From an uncultured Actinomycetes bacterium (GTDB taxonomy: Bacteria; Actinomycetota; Aquicultoria; CAJVYJ01): DNA of 12,678 nucleotides. Every line of letters begins with the position of its first letter. The first letter of the stretch is position 1. The notes beneath the pieces were generated by a model that saw nothing but the letters and a program-made list of their open reading frames with translations, was not told where the DNA came from and made no database searches. The stretch is from positions 1 through 12,678 of the forward strand of contig CAJVYJ010000035.1 in the NCBI GenBank assembly GCA_913009475.1. The letters are read 5' to 3'. The position numbers were made by a program, and so were the translations under genes. Positions 7,396 through 12,320 of the stretch are shown here, piece by piece.

Positions 7396-7516
7396 GTGTT
7401 TACCAGGGGATGGATGGTAGGAAGTCAGGCGGCGATAAGTGAAACGTATGCTTTATACGTGAGGCGCATAGCCGCCGCCAGCTGACAACGCAGACACCCC
7501 TGGTAAGCACTCTGGT
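7390..7516. repeat. Large nested inverted-repeat structure at the tRNA-Leu 3' end
   Basis: The outer arms are CCAGAGTGTTTACCAGGGG (7391-7409) and CCCCTGGTAAGCACTCTGG (7497-7515), with 18 of 19 pairs perfect and the other a G-T wobble; one more A-T pair extends them. Inside, GGCGGC (7428-7433) pairs with GCCGCC (7471-7476), and GTCA (7424-7427) can pair with TGAC (7483-7486). At the centre, ACGTAT (7444-7449) pairs with ATACGT (7455-7460). The right arm overlaps the encoded CCA end of the tRNA. It could be a structured RNA, a processing or termination structure, or a repeat inserted at the tRNA end. Confidence 0.85.
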
Positions 7517-7599
7517 GCCGCTGAGGAGAGTCGAACTCCTAAGCCCTTGCGAGCACTGAGCCCTGAACCCAGCGTGTTTACCAGTTTCACCACAGCGGC
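7513..7599 (-). tRNA. tRNA-Leu (anticodon CAG), CCA end encoded
   Basis: A full cloverleaf can be drawn on the minus strand. The acceptor stem is GCCGCTG with CAGCGGC, followed by discriminator A and an encoded CCA. The D arm is GTGGTGAAACTGGTAAACAC. The anticodon stem is CTGGG/CTCAG with loop TTCAGGG, giving anticodon CAG. A long variable arm, as expected for a class II tRNA, is followed by a T arm AGGAG-TTCGACT-CTCCT. It reads CTG codons. It has the same orientation as the cell-wall cluster and lies 1.24 kb upstream of its first gene, with the repeat island in between. Confidence 0.97.
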
Positions 7600-7934
7600 T
7601 TGATGTTACATATAATAAATCAACTTTCATAGCTTGTATAGATTTAAAGTCATTAGAGGATGTTGTTGCTTTTCTTGCCAGGTCTTCTTATGCTTTACCG
7701 TTGGCATCATCATCTCAATTAAATAATATCAGGTTTGCTTAGGATATTTATTTCCATATTTTGATATAAAGCGCGTTGTGTCTCTGCAGCCTGTTTTTTT
7801 GTTTGACAGAAATCCAAAACTCGAGTTTCAAAATCGCGTTATTCCTGGTTAATAGGGGCAAAAGTTATGAAGATGACAAAACTATTAATAATGTAGTATT
7901 ATTATCAGCGATTGCAAATGGAGGAGGAAGCAAT
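7600..7934. other. AT-rich intergenic stretch before the parB-like gene
   Basis: No gene is supported. Part of a plus-strand frame (about 7640-7741, ending TAG) and an overlapping minus-strand frame are open and peptide-like, but they lack starts and family similarity. TTGACA at 7803-7808 is a possible -35 box, but the hexamer 17 bases on is a poor -10. It is followed by a clear ribosome binding site at the 3' end of the stretch: GGAGGAGG at 7920-7927, seven bases before ATG 7935. Confidence 0.6.
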
Positions 7935-8506
7935 ATGGAATTTAAACTGGTGGAGCTTGGTTCATTAAATTATGGCACTAAAATAAGGTCGTCCGCGAAT
8001 GAGCGCTTGTTTAATGAACTAAAAGCGTCAATTAGGGCCAAGGGCATAAAGTTTCCCTTGGTTGCCGTAAAAGATGGTGATAAATACATGGTAATTGATG
8101 GTGTGCGGCGCTTAAATGCTTGCCGTGATCTCGGGTGGAATCAACGGGAAAAACTGCCGGTCATACTAGTAAAAGCTGACGAGGGTGAGGCGGTGGAGAC
8201 AGCGCTTATCGCCAATACCGTGCGGGGGAATTTTAGCGCCGTTAATATGGCTGAAGCTGTTAATTTACTGGTCAATAAATATAAAAAAAGTATTGCCGAG
8301 ATGGCATCGTCACTGGGGACGTCTTTTTTCGCCCCAAAATTATTACTACTAAAGCCGGTTCTCGCTTGCGCTTTGAGCCGCGGCGCAACTCTATCCGGTT
8401 GGAGCTTAATCTGCGACTGGAAGATATCGACATAGCGCTGGCTGAGGTTAAGCGTGAAATAGATAAGTTGTCGAAGCGTCATCTAAAAAGTGTAATTACA
8501 GCTTAA
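7935..8506 (+). pseudogene. ParB-like protein, disrupted by a -1 frame change in its HTH region
   Basis: ATG at 7935, with GGAGGAGG seven bases upstream, opens a frame whose first 128 residues are a ParB/sulfiredoxin-type N-terminal domain. VIDGVRRLNACRDLG at 53-67 corresponds to the ParB box with its GxRR element, and IANTVRGNFSAVNMAEA at 92-108 is the second conserved block. The helix-turn-helix begins at SIAEMASSLG (119-128) and then stops. At the T-run 8324-8329 the coding signal moves to the -1 frame, which reads RPKIITTKAGSRLRF and later LELNLRLEDIDIALAEVKRE to a TAA at 8504-8506. The original frame ends at 8435 with an unconvincing tail. Much of the HTH seems missing, so a deletion plus frameshift is the simplest reading; -1 ribosomal frameshifting on T-TTT-TTC would give about 190 residues. 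Confidence 0.7.
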
Positions 8507-9233
8507 ACTCGGTACCAATGGCACGAAGTTCTCTCCGGTATTCTTTATACTCCGGCTGAAAAGTGCTTAGTAGATTATAATACTTCTTAGAATGATTTTT
8601 TTGCTCGATATGGCAGAGTTCATGGATGACGATATAATCGATAATATGGGTTGGCGCCATGATTAGGCGCCAGTTAAAACTAATGTTGTTCTTGGGCGAG
8701 CAGACGCCCCAGCAACTTTTTAACTCTTTTATACGGATTTTACCGGGTTTAAGTCCGGTCTGCTCGGACCAGCGTGCGACGGTTTTATTAAATGTAATTT
8801 CCGCTTGCCACATGTACCAGAGTCGCAGCGCTTCTTGGACCCAGTCGTGTTGGCCGGCAATGGCGATGGTGGCGGGAATATAGACCAAGATATCTTTATT
8901 ATCGAAATCAACCATGCCTTTATTGGCGGGAGCAGGCTTAAGGTTTAGGGGATAGTCGCGACCGAGAAATTTCAATAAGGCGCCGTTTTCATAATTTTTT
9001 ATAGGCGCGGTGCTGATTTCCTCAATCTCCGCTAGTTTTTTTAAGATCCATGGCGTCTTGTCGGTTAACAGTTCGGTTATTTCGACTTGGCGGATGTCAA
9101 GAGGCGCGCGTACAACAACGCCTTCGGGGTGACGCACGGAGATAGAGATAGTTTTTCGGCGCTTGGCTGAGCGCTTGACCTTAAATGGAATGACGTTATT
9201 TTTTAGAGATATCGTATACGTTGATGAATTCAT
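8496..9233 (-). CDS. YgjP-type (DUF45) zinc metallopeptidase
   Basis: This 245-residue protein belongs to the YgjP/DUF45 family of SprT-like zinc-dependent peptidases. The N-terminal half holds beta-strand features such as VKRSAKRRKTISISVRHPEGVVVRAP (about 19-44). The C-terminal half carries the active site: IVIHELCHIE at 201-210, a HExxH motif with His204, Glu205 and His208, and His214 as the third ligand. KSCWGVCS around 172-179 matches the conserved segment preceding the motif. Length and architecture are normal for the family. Its substrate is unknown; such genes often accompany restriction or mobile loci. The 3' end overlaps the converging parB-like remnant by 11 bp, and its start region overlaps the promoter of the divergent helicase. 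No signal peptide is visible, so it is probably cytoplasmic. Confidence 0.92.
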   Translation of the reverse strand: MNSSTYTISLKNNVIPFKVKRSAKRRKTISISVRHPEGVVVRAPLDIRQVEITELLTDKTPWILKKLAEIEEISTAPIKNYENGALLKFLGRDYPLNLKPAPANKGMVDFDNKDILVYIPATIAIAGQHDWVQEALRLWYMWQAEITFNKTVARWSEQTGLKPGKIRIKELKSCWGVCSPKNNISFNWRLIMAPTHIIDYIVIHELCHIEQKNHSKKYYNLLSTFQPEYKEYRRELRAIGTEFKL

Positions 9234-9249
9234 AGGTATCTAATATTAT
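9221..9249 (+). promoter_or_regulatory. Candidate sigma-70-type promoter for the helicase gene
   Basis: TTGATG (9221-9226) and TATTAT (9244-9249) are separated by exactly 17 bp; they match the consensus at 4 and 5 of 6 positions. Transcription would begin near 9256, about 60 bases before the helicase coding region. The -35 box overlaps the start of the divergent metallopeptidase gene, so the two genes could interfere. This is a pattern match only. Confidence 0.4.
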
Positions 9250-9304
9250 ATACTATATCATGCGCGAATAGATTCACCTTTTATTAACAGTCCACCGGCA
9301 AAGC

Positions 9305-9318
9305 GAGGCGTTATCATA
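9305..9318 (+). promoter_or_regulatory. Ribosome binding site followed by an ATA start candidate
   Basis: GAGG at 9305-9308 is seven bases from ATA at 9316, which opens the helicase frame (ATA AAA ACA GAG). No ATG, GTG or TTG exists in this frame between the stop at 9241 and ATG 9469, and ATG 9469 lies after the Walker A motif. ATC at 9313 is four bases from GAGG and is a weaker alternative. Confidence 0.5.
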
Positions 9319-10950
9319 AAAACAGAGACAACTATCGAGCTCAACGAATATTTTAAGAAAGCGCTTGATATCATTGAAAATAGTGATAAAAATATTTTTA
9401 TCACCGGTCGAGCCGGTACCGGCAAGTCCACACTACTGACTTATTTACGTAAGACCACCGGTAAAAATATGGTCTATTTGGCGCCGACAGGTGTAGCCGC
9501 GGTCAATATCAAGGGGCAGACTATCCACTCATTCTTTCGCTTTAAACCCAACATTACTTATGACAAGATAAAAAAACTGTCCTCAAAAAAAGCGGACAAT
9601 ATCTATAAGAAGTTGGATGCTATTGTCATTGATGAAATATCCATGGTCCGTGCCGATCTTTTGGATTATATCGATCGATTTATGCGATTAAACGGCAACA
9701 ATAAAGACCTCCCCTTCGGCGGGGCTCAGATGATATTTATCGGTGATTTATATCAGCTGCCGCCGGTGGTGACGGGGCCGGAACGGGAGATATTCAGGTC
9801 TCAGTATCAGAGTCGCTATTTCTTTGACGCTAAAGCCTTGGCTGATTTTTCTATGGAATTTATTGAGCTTGAGAAGATATATCGCCAAAGTGATGCTGAT
9901 TTCATTGAACTCCTAAACGCTATTCGCAACAATACGGTCACTGATGAGCAGCTGGGTCTGCTCAACGAACGCTTAAAGAAGGATTACGAGCTCAATACTG
10001 ATGAATTATCCATTTATTTAACGACAACCAATAAGATGGCTCGCTCGATTAACGATACGCAAATGCGAAAATTATCAAGTAAGTTAAAAAGTTACCGGGG
10101 GACAATCAGCGGTGATTTTAATATGAAATATCTGCCGACGGATGAAGTGCTAAACTTGAAAATCGGCGCGCAAATCATGCTTTTAAATAATGACTCCGAG
10201 GGGCGGTGGGTCAACGGTACTGTCGGTAAGATCATCGATATTGATCCAAGCGAGGAAGATGATGCTGTTATCGCCGATCTCGCCGGCCGCGGTACGGTGG
10301 CGATTACCCCGCATACCTGGAAGCTCTTCCGTTTTAATTATGACCAGGCGAGCCGCAAGCTGGTCTCAGAGAGCATCGGTTCCTTTACCCAGTACCCCCT
10401 AACGCCGGCCTGGGCGATAACCATCCATAAGAGTCAGGGCAAGACTTTCGATAACGTGGTTATTGATATCGGCCGTGGTACTTTCGCTCATGGGCAGATG
10501 TATGTCGCGCTGAGTCGCTGTACTTCCCTGGCAGGCTTGGTGTTGAAGAAACCGATTGTCAAGAAACATATCTTTATGGACTGGCGGGTAGTGAAATTCG
10601 TAACCCAGTATCAATACCGGCTGGCGGAAGAGAATACACCGCTTGAGGATAAGATAGAGATAATACAAGAAGCGATTGAGGCGGATAAAGAAATCCATAT
10701 GCTTTATTTAAAAGCAAGCGATGAGAAGTCAAGCAGAAGTATCCGTCCCAATTACGTGGGCGAGATGGAATATTTGGGCCGAACTTATCTGGGTGTACGC
10801 GGGTTTGATTCCAAGAGCCAAAGCGAGAGAAATTTCCGCGTCGACCGCATCCTGGAGTTGGAGGTTGTGGATAAAGTTACGGGGAACGGATTAGGGGGGA
10901 CGGGTGATGATAAAAGCGTAAGGCGCGAGAGCGTGAGGAGCAAGGAGTAA
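9316..10950 (+). CDS. Pif1/RecD-like SF1 DNA helicase with WYL-like C-terminal domain
   Basis: This is an ATP-dependent SF1B helicase of the Pif1/RecD type, 544 residues if translation starts at ATA 9316. Motifs in order: Walker A GRAGTGKST at 31-39, PTGVAAVNIKGQTIHSFF (motif Ia) from 57, Walker B IDEISMV at 105-111, GDLYQLPPV at 143-151 (motif III, containing the Pif1-type Q-L-P-P), LEKIYRQSD (motif IV region), and TIHKSQGKTFDNV at 369-381 with YVALSR at about 397-402. A segment at about 476-518, with EYLGRTYLGVRGFD and SERNFRVDRILEL, resembles a WYL domain; WYL at the Pif1 C-terminus is known in Thermotoga-type enzymes. The last residues after about 530 are encoded by dispersed-repeat sequence. 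A start at 9469 would delete Walker A and is unlikely. Confidence 0.9.
   Translation: MKTETTIELNEYFKKALDIIENSDKNIFITGRAGTGKSTLLTYLRKTTGKNMVYLAPTGVAAVNIKGQTIHSFFRFKPNITYDKIKKLSSKKADNIYKKLDAIVIDEISMVRADLLDYIDRFMRLNGNNKDLPFGGAQMIFIGDLYQLPPVVTGPEREIFRSQYQSRYFFDAKALADFSMEFIELEKIYRQSDADFIELLNAIRNNTVTDEQLGLLNERLKKDYELNTDELSIYLTTTNKMARSINDTQMRKLSSKLKSYRGTISGDFNMKYLPTDEVLNLKIGAQIMLLNNDSEGRWVNGTVGKIIDIDPSEEDDAVIADLAGRGTVAITPHTWKLFRFNYDQASRKLVSESIGSFTQYPLTPAWAITIHKSQGKTFDNVVIDIGRGTFAHGQMYVALSRCTSLAGLVLKKPIVKKHIFMDWRVVKFVTQYQYRLAEENTPLEDKIEIIQEAIEADKEIHMLYLKASDEKSSRSIRPNYVGEMEYLGRTYLGVRGFDSKSQSERNFRVDRILELEVVDKVTGNGLGGTGDDKSVRRESVRSKE
10917..10948. repeat. GCGTGAGG-type repeat forming the helicase 3' end
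   Basis: GCGTAAGGCGCGAGAGCGTG and the following purine-rich bases resemble the tandem units at 6332-6361. AAAAGCGTAAGG (10912-10923) is also found exactly at 6643-6654. The helicase stop codon lies at its end, so the final KSVRRESVRSKE of the protein is repeat-encoded. Confidence 0.65.
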
Positions 10951-10991
10951 ATAACGACCGGGGACGGGAGACCGCTGACCGCGGAAAACGT

Positions 10992-11010
10992 GGGGGCGAC
11001 GCATCGCCTG
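10992..11010. repeat. Hairpin related to the GGGCGAGGCA type
   Basis: GGCGA (10995-10999) and TCGCC (11004-11008) pair around CGCA. The flanks ACGTGGGGG before and CTGCG after resemble other members of the group, although the TGTAG anchor is missing here. Confidence 0.6.
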
Positions 11011-11025
11011 CGAAAATAGGAAATG

Positions 11026-11048
11026 TGTAGCCGCAAAGCTTGCTTTGC
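11026..11048. repeat. TGTAG-anchored hairpin, GCAAAGC type
   Basis: TGTAG (11026-11030) is followed by CC and a perfect 7-bp stem GCAAAGC/GCTTTGC (11033-11039 and 11042-11048) around TT. The sequence CCGCAAAGCTTGCTT recurs in reverse orientation at about 12301-12315. Confidence 0.85.
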
Positions 11049-11074
11049 CTATAAAAGCTGCCGGTTTTCATTTC

Positions 11075-11192
11075 TGTGTTCCTACGTTTGTCATTCTCAG
11101 CTTGACTGGGAATCCAGGAATCACAGTGCCTTGTGTTAAAAGCACTAAAAGCATGGTTAAAAGCTGGATCCCCGATCAGGTCGAGGATGACA
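11075..11192 (+). repeat. Dispersed inverted-repeat element, copy 2
   Basis: The left part (11075-11118) is identical to 6494-6537. The right arm (11165-11192) is identical to the solo arm at 11641-11668. Over 30 paired positions the left arm's complement and the right arm agree at 23, and all seven differences are transitions. The spacer contains ATCACAGTG and AAAAGCACTAAAAGCA, similar to the other copies. Confidence 0.92.
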
Positions 11193-11221
11193 AGCATAAA
11201 GTGGTCGAGAACTGACGCTCC

Positions 11222-11255
11222 TTGTCATTCTCGACCTTGACCTCCGAATCCATGG
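11222..11255 (+). repeat. Variant left arm of the inverted-repeat family
   Basis: TTGTCATTCTCGACCTTGAC and the following CTCCGAATCCATGG resemble the left arm of the full elements. They pair better with the TCGAGGATGACA right arm of the preceding element than with the usual left arm. No right arm follows. Confidence 0.75.
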
Positions 11256-11278
11256 CCCAACATGATTTAGATTTTTCT

Positions 11279-11300
11279 TCCCTCTTTGTTAAAAGGGAGG
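11279..11300. repeat. Short palindromic repeat, CCCTCTTT/AAAAGGGAGG
   Basis: TTCCCTCTTTGTTAAAAGGG with GAGG after it forms an imperfect hairpin. It is followed by CCTGGGGAGATTGG, a typical tail for this kind of dispersed hairpin. Related hairpins are at 7198-7216 and 11742-11761. Confidence 0.6.
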
Positions 11301-11325
11301 CCTGGGGAGATTGGTAAGATAAACG

Positions 11326-11355
11326 TGTAGGGGTGGAGTTTATCTCCGCCCGTGA
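11326..11355. repeat. TGTAG-anchored hairpin, GGGTGGAG type
   Basis: TGTAG (11326-11330), then GGGTGGAG (11331-11338) pairing with CTCCGCCC (11344-11351) with one G-T wobble, then GTGAG. The outer flanks match the palindrome at 7134-7158, but the stem sequence differs on both sides in a compensating way. Confidence 0.85.
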
Positions 11356-11378
11356 GAACTGATGCTTTTTGTCATTCC

Positions 11379-11567
11379 TGTGTTCCTACGTTTGTCATTC
11401 TCAGCTTGACTGGGAATCCAGGTAAAGAGGTGCATTGGAACCAAGGTCTGTAAAGCACTAAAAAGCACGGTTGGCCGTGGATCCCCAAATTAACTTAATT
11501 CCGGTGCCAGCTCTTTGGATTAACTTTAAGAAGGACTGGCTTCGGTCTAATACTATCGGGAATGACA
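11379..11567 (+). repeat. Dispersed inverted-repeat element, copy 3, interrupted
   Basis: The left part (11379-11422) is the exact 44-nt repeat. The right arm begins GTGGATCCCC (11477-11486) and resumes as ATCGGGAATGACAG (11555-11567), with about 68 unrelated bases between. The uninterrupted arm at 7098-7127 shows what the intact form should look like. Confidence 0.85.
11487..11554. mobile_element. Small insertion inside the right arm of copy 3
   Basis: These bases break the right arm. The segment contains CCGGTGCCAG (11501-11510) and CTGGCTTCGG (11536-11545), an imperfect 10-bp inverted repeat with two mismatches. It also has two related motifs, ATTAACTTAATT near the left and GGATTAACTTTAAG in the middle. 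It is too short to encode a protein; calling it mobile is an inference from the nesting. Confidence 0.45.
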
Positions 11568-11640
11568 GTAAAGGGAGCGGAGCGCGTAGAGGGGCTGAGG
11601 GGAGATAAGTACACAGGCGTCAAAAGCTTCAGGTTGGCCG

Positions 11641-11668
11641 TGGATCCCCGATCAGGTCGAGGATGACA
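11641..11668 (+). repeat. Solo right arm of the inverted-repeat family
   Basis: The 28 bases are identical to the right arm at 11165-11192. They are preceded by GGTTGGCCG, as in copy 3, but no left arm is adjacent. Confidence 0.85.
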
Positions 11669-11702
11669 AACGTTCGGCGGAGGGTGAACGATAAATTAAT
11701 AT

Positions 11703-11802
11703 ATGAAAACGCAAAATAAAATATGCGAAATCCCCCTCATATCCCACTTTAAGATAGGGGGAAGAAAACATTGTAGAGACGTTGCATGCCTCGCCTGCGA
11801 GA
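11703..11802. repeat. Composite hairpin module, second copy with hybrid palindrome
   Basis: This stretch parallels 7161-7240: GAAAACGCAAAAT, AAATATGCG, CCTCATATCCC, a CCCC/GGGGG hairpin, then GTAGAGACGTTGCATGC. The copy at 7228 continues with the matching right half (AACGTCTCTAC). Here the sequence after GCATGC is CTCGCC (11790-11795), the right half of the other palindrome at 7146-7157. The stem is therefore no longer self-complementary beyond the centre. Confidence 0.85.
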
Positions 11803-11806
11803 AAAA

Positions 11807-11866
11807 AGACGTAAATTGTAAATCGATAGTCGTAGACCAGAAGGTTTGTCGCTGAAACGTACGCTT
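11807..11866. repeat. tRNA-distal repeat block, copy 2
   Basis: 11807-11841 aligns without gaps to 7361-7395 with 30 of 35 identities. TGAAACGTACGCTT (11853-11866) matches TGAAACGTATGCTT at 7440-7453. The block ends about 120 nt from the tRNA-Ala 3' end. Confidence 0.8.
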
Positions 11867-11897
11867 CTTACTTCTTACGGCTAACTTTTTACGAACG

Positions 11898-11953
11898 AAA
11901 AAAAGCCGCGTAAGACGTAAAAAGGGGAAACGAAACAAATCCTGGCGGCTTTT
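11898..11953 (-). terminator. Probable terminator downstream of tRNA-Ala
   Basis: On the minus strand AAAAGCCGC (11953-11945) pairs with GCGGCTTTT (11909-11901), and the run continues to seven T residues. The loop of 35 nt is long for an intrinsic terminator. Alternative pairings exist within and around it (CTTTTTACG 11885-11893 with CGTAAAAAG 11916-11924; GAAACGAAA 11927-11935 with TTTCGTTTC 11955-11963). Confidence 0.5.
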
Positions 11954-11964
11954 ATTTCGTTTCG

Positions 11965-12037
11965 TGGAGCTAAGGGGACTTGAACCCCTGACCTCTGCCA
12001 TGCGAGGGCAGCGCTCTCCCAACTGAGCTATAGCCCC
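11965..12037 (-). tRNA. tRNA-Ala (anticodon CGC), CCA not encoded
   Basis: A cloverleaf of 73 nt fits the minus strand. The acceptor is GGGGCTA with TAGCTCC and discriminator A. The D arm contains GCTCAGTTGGGAGAGC. The anticodon stem is CTGCC/GGCAG with loop CTCGCAT, giving anticodon CGC. The T arm is CAGGGG-TTCAAGT-CCCCTT with the usual TTCAA loop. The bases after the discriminator are CGA, so CCA must be added after transcription, unlike the tRNA-Leu in this window. It reads GCG alanine codons. Confidence 0.97.
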
Positions 12038-12214
12038 AGAAAAACTATGATTAACGCTCTTTTATTTTATCATCTCTTAATATGAAATATAAGATTATAT
12101 ATTTCCTCAACCAATATAAAGCTTTTATAAATTTTAATAATGTAAAAAATATATTTGAAAACAATAGTGTTTCATCAAGAAAAATAGCTATTTCAAACGG
12201 GTAACTATTAAATC

Positions 12215-12243
12215 TTGACCGCCGGCTCGCCATCGCTTAAATT
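12215..12243 (+). promoter_or_regulatory. Candidate promoter upstream of the C_GCAxxG_C_C gene
   Basis: TTGACC (12215-12220) and TAAATT (12238-12243) are 17 bp apart, matching the consensus at 5 and 4 of 6. The predicted transcript would carry a leader of about 145 nt containing the two hairpins at 12264-12320. Confidence 0.35.
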
Positions 12244-12263
12244 ATCCATAGTAGTTAGATAAT

Positions 12264-12287
12264 TGTAGCATCAGAGCTTGCTCTGAT
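12264..12287. repeat. TGTAG-anchored hairpin, ATCAGAGC type
   Basis: TGTAG (12264-12268) is followed by C and a perfect 8-bp stem ATCAGAGC/GCTCTGAT (12270-12277 and 12280-12287) around TT. Confidence 0.85.
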
Positions 12288-12300
12288 AGAATCATAAGTT

Positions 12301-12320
12301 AAGCAAGCTTTGCGGTTACA
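12301..12320 (-). repeat. Inverted partial copy of the GCAAAGC hairpin
   Basis: On the minus strand it reads TGTAACCGCAAAGCTTGCTT, matching TGTAGCCGCAAAGCTTGCTT at 11026-11045 at all but one base. The stem is shorter because the next bases diverge. Confidence 0.75.

Larger units (their letters stand above)
10951..11897. repeat. Second intergenic repeat mosaic
   Basis: Nearly 950 bp without a credible gene. It is built from the same modules as 6272-7395: two 118-190-bp inverted-repeat elements, solo arms, TGTAG-anchored hairpins, a CCCC/GGGG hairpin and the tRNA-distal block. Minus-strand frames across it translate the repeats (for example the SWIPSQAEND peptide) and are not genes. Between modules, 11568-11637 is G-rich and unassigned. 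Confidence 0.85.

Noticed and set aside
7400..7630. A minus-strand 76-codon frame.
   Set aside because: It reads across tRNA-Leu and the inverted-repeat structure; GETGKHAGFRAQCS is the typical false translation of a tRNA-Leu gene.
7600..7741. A peptide-like plus-strand frame ending SLEDVVAFLARSSYALPLAS and a few more residues before TAG.
   Set aside because: It has no start codon or ribosome binding site and overlaps an equally open minus-strand frame; it could be a gene fragment, but there is no support.
6494..11567. A possible CRISPR array, because of exact 44-nt repeats.
   Set aside because: There are only three copies at irregular, kilobase-scale distances, each part of a longer inverted-repeat element; there are no regular spacers or cas genes.
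12051..12233. A minus-strand 60-codon frame in the AT-rich gap.
   Set aside because: It is low in complexity, rich in Ile, Leu, Phe and Lys as expected from base composition, and lacks a ribosome binding site or a recognisable family.
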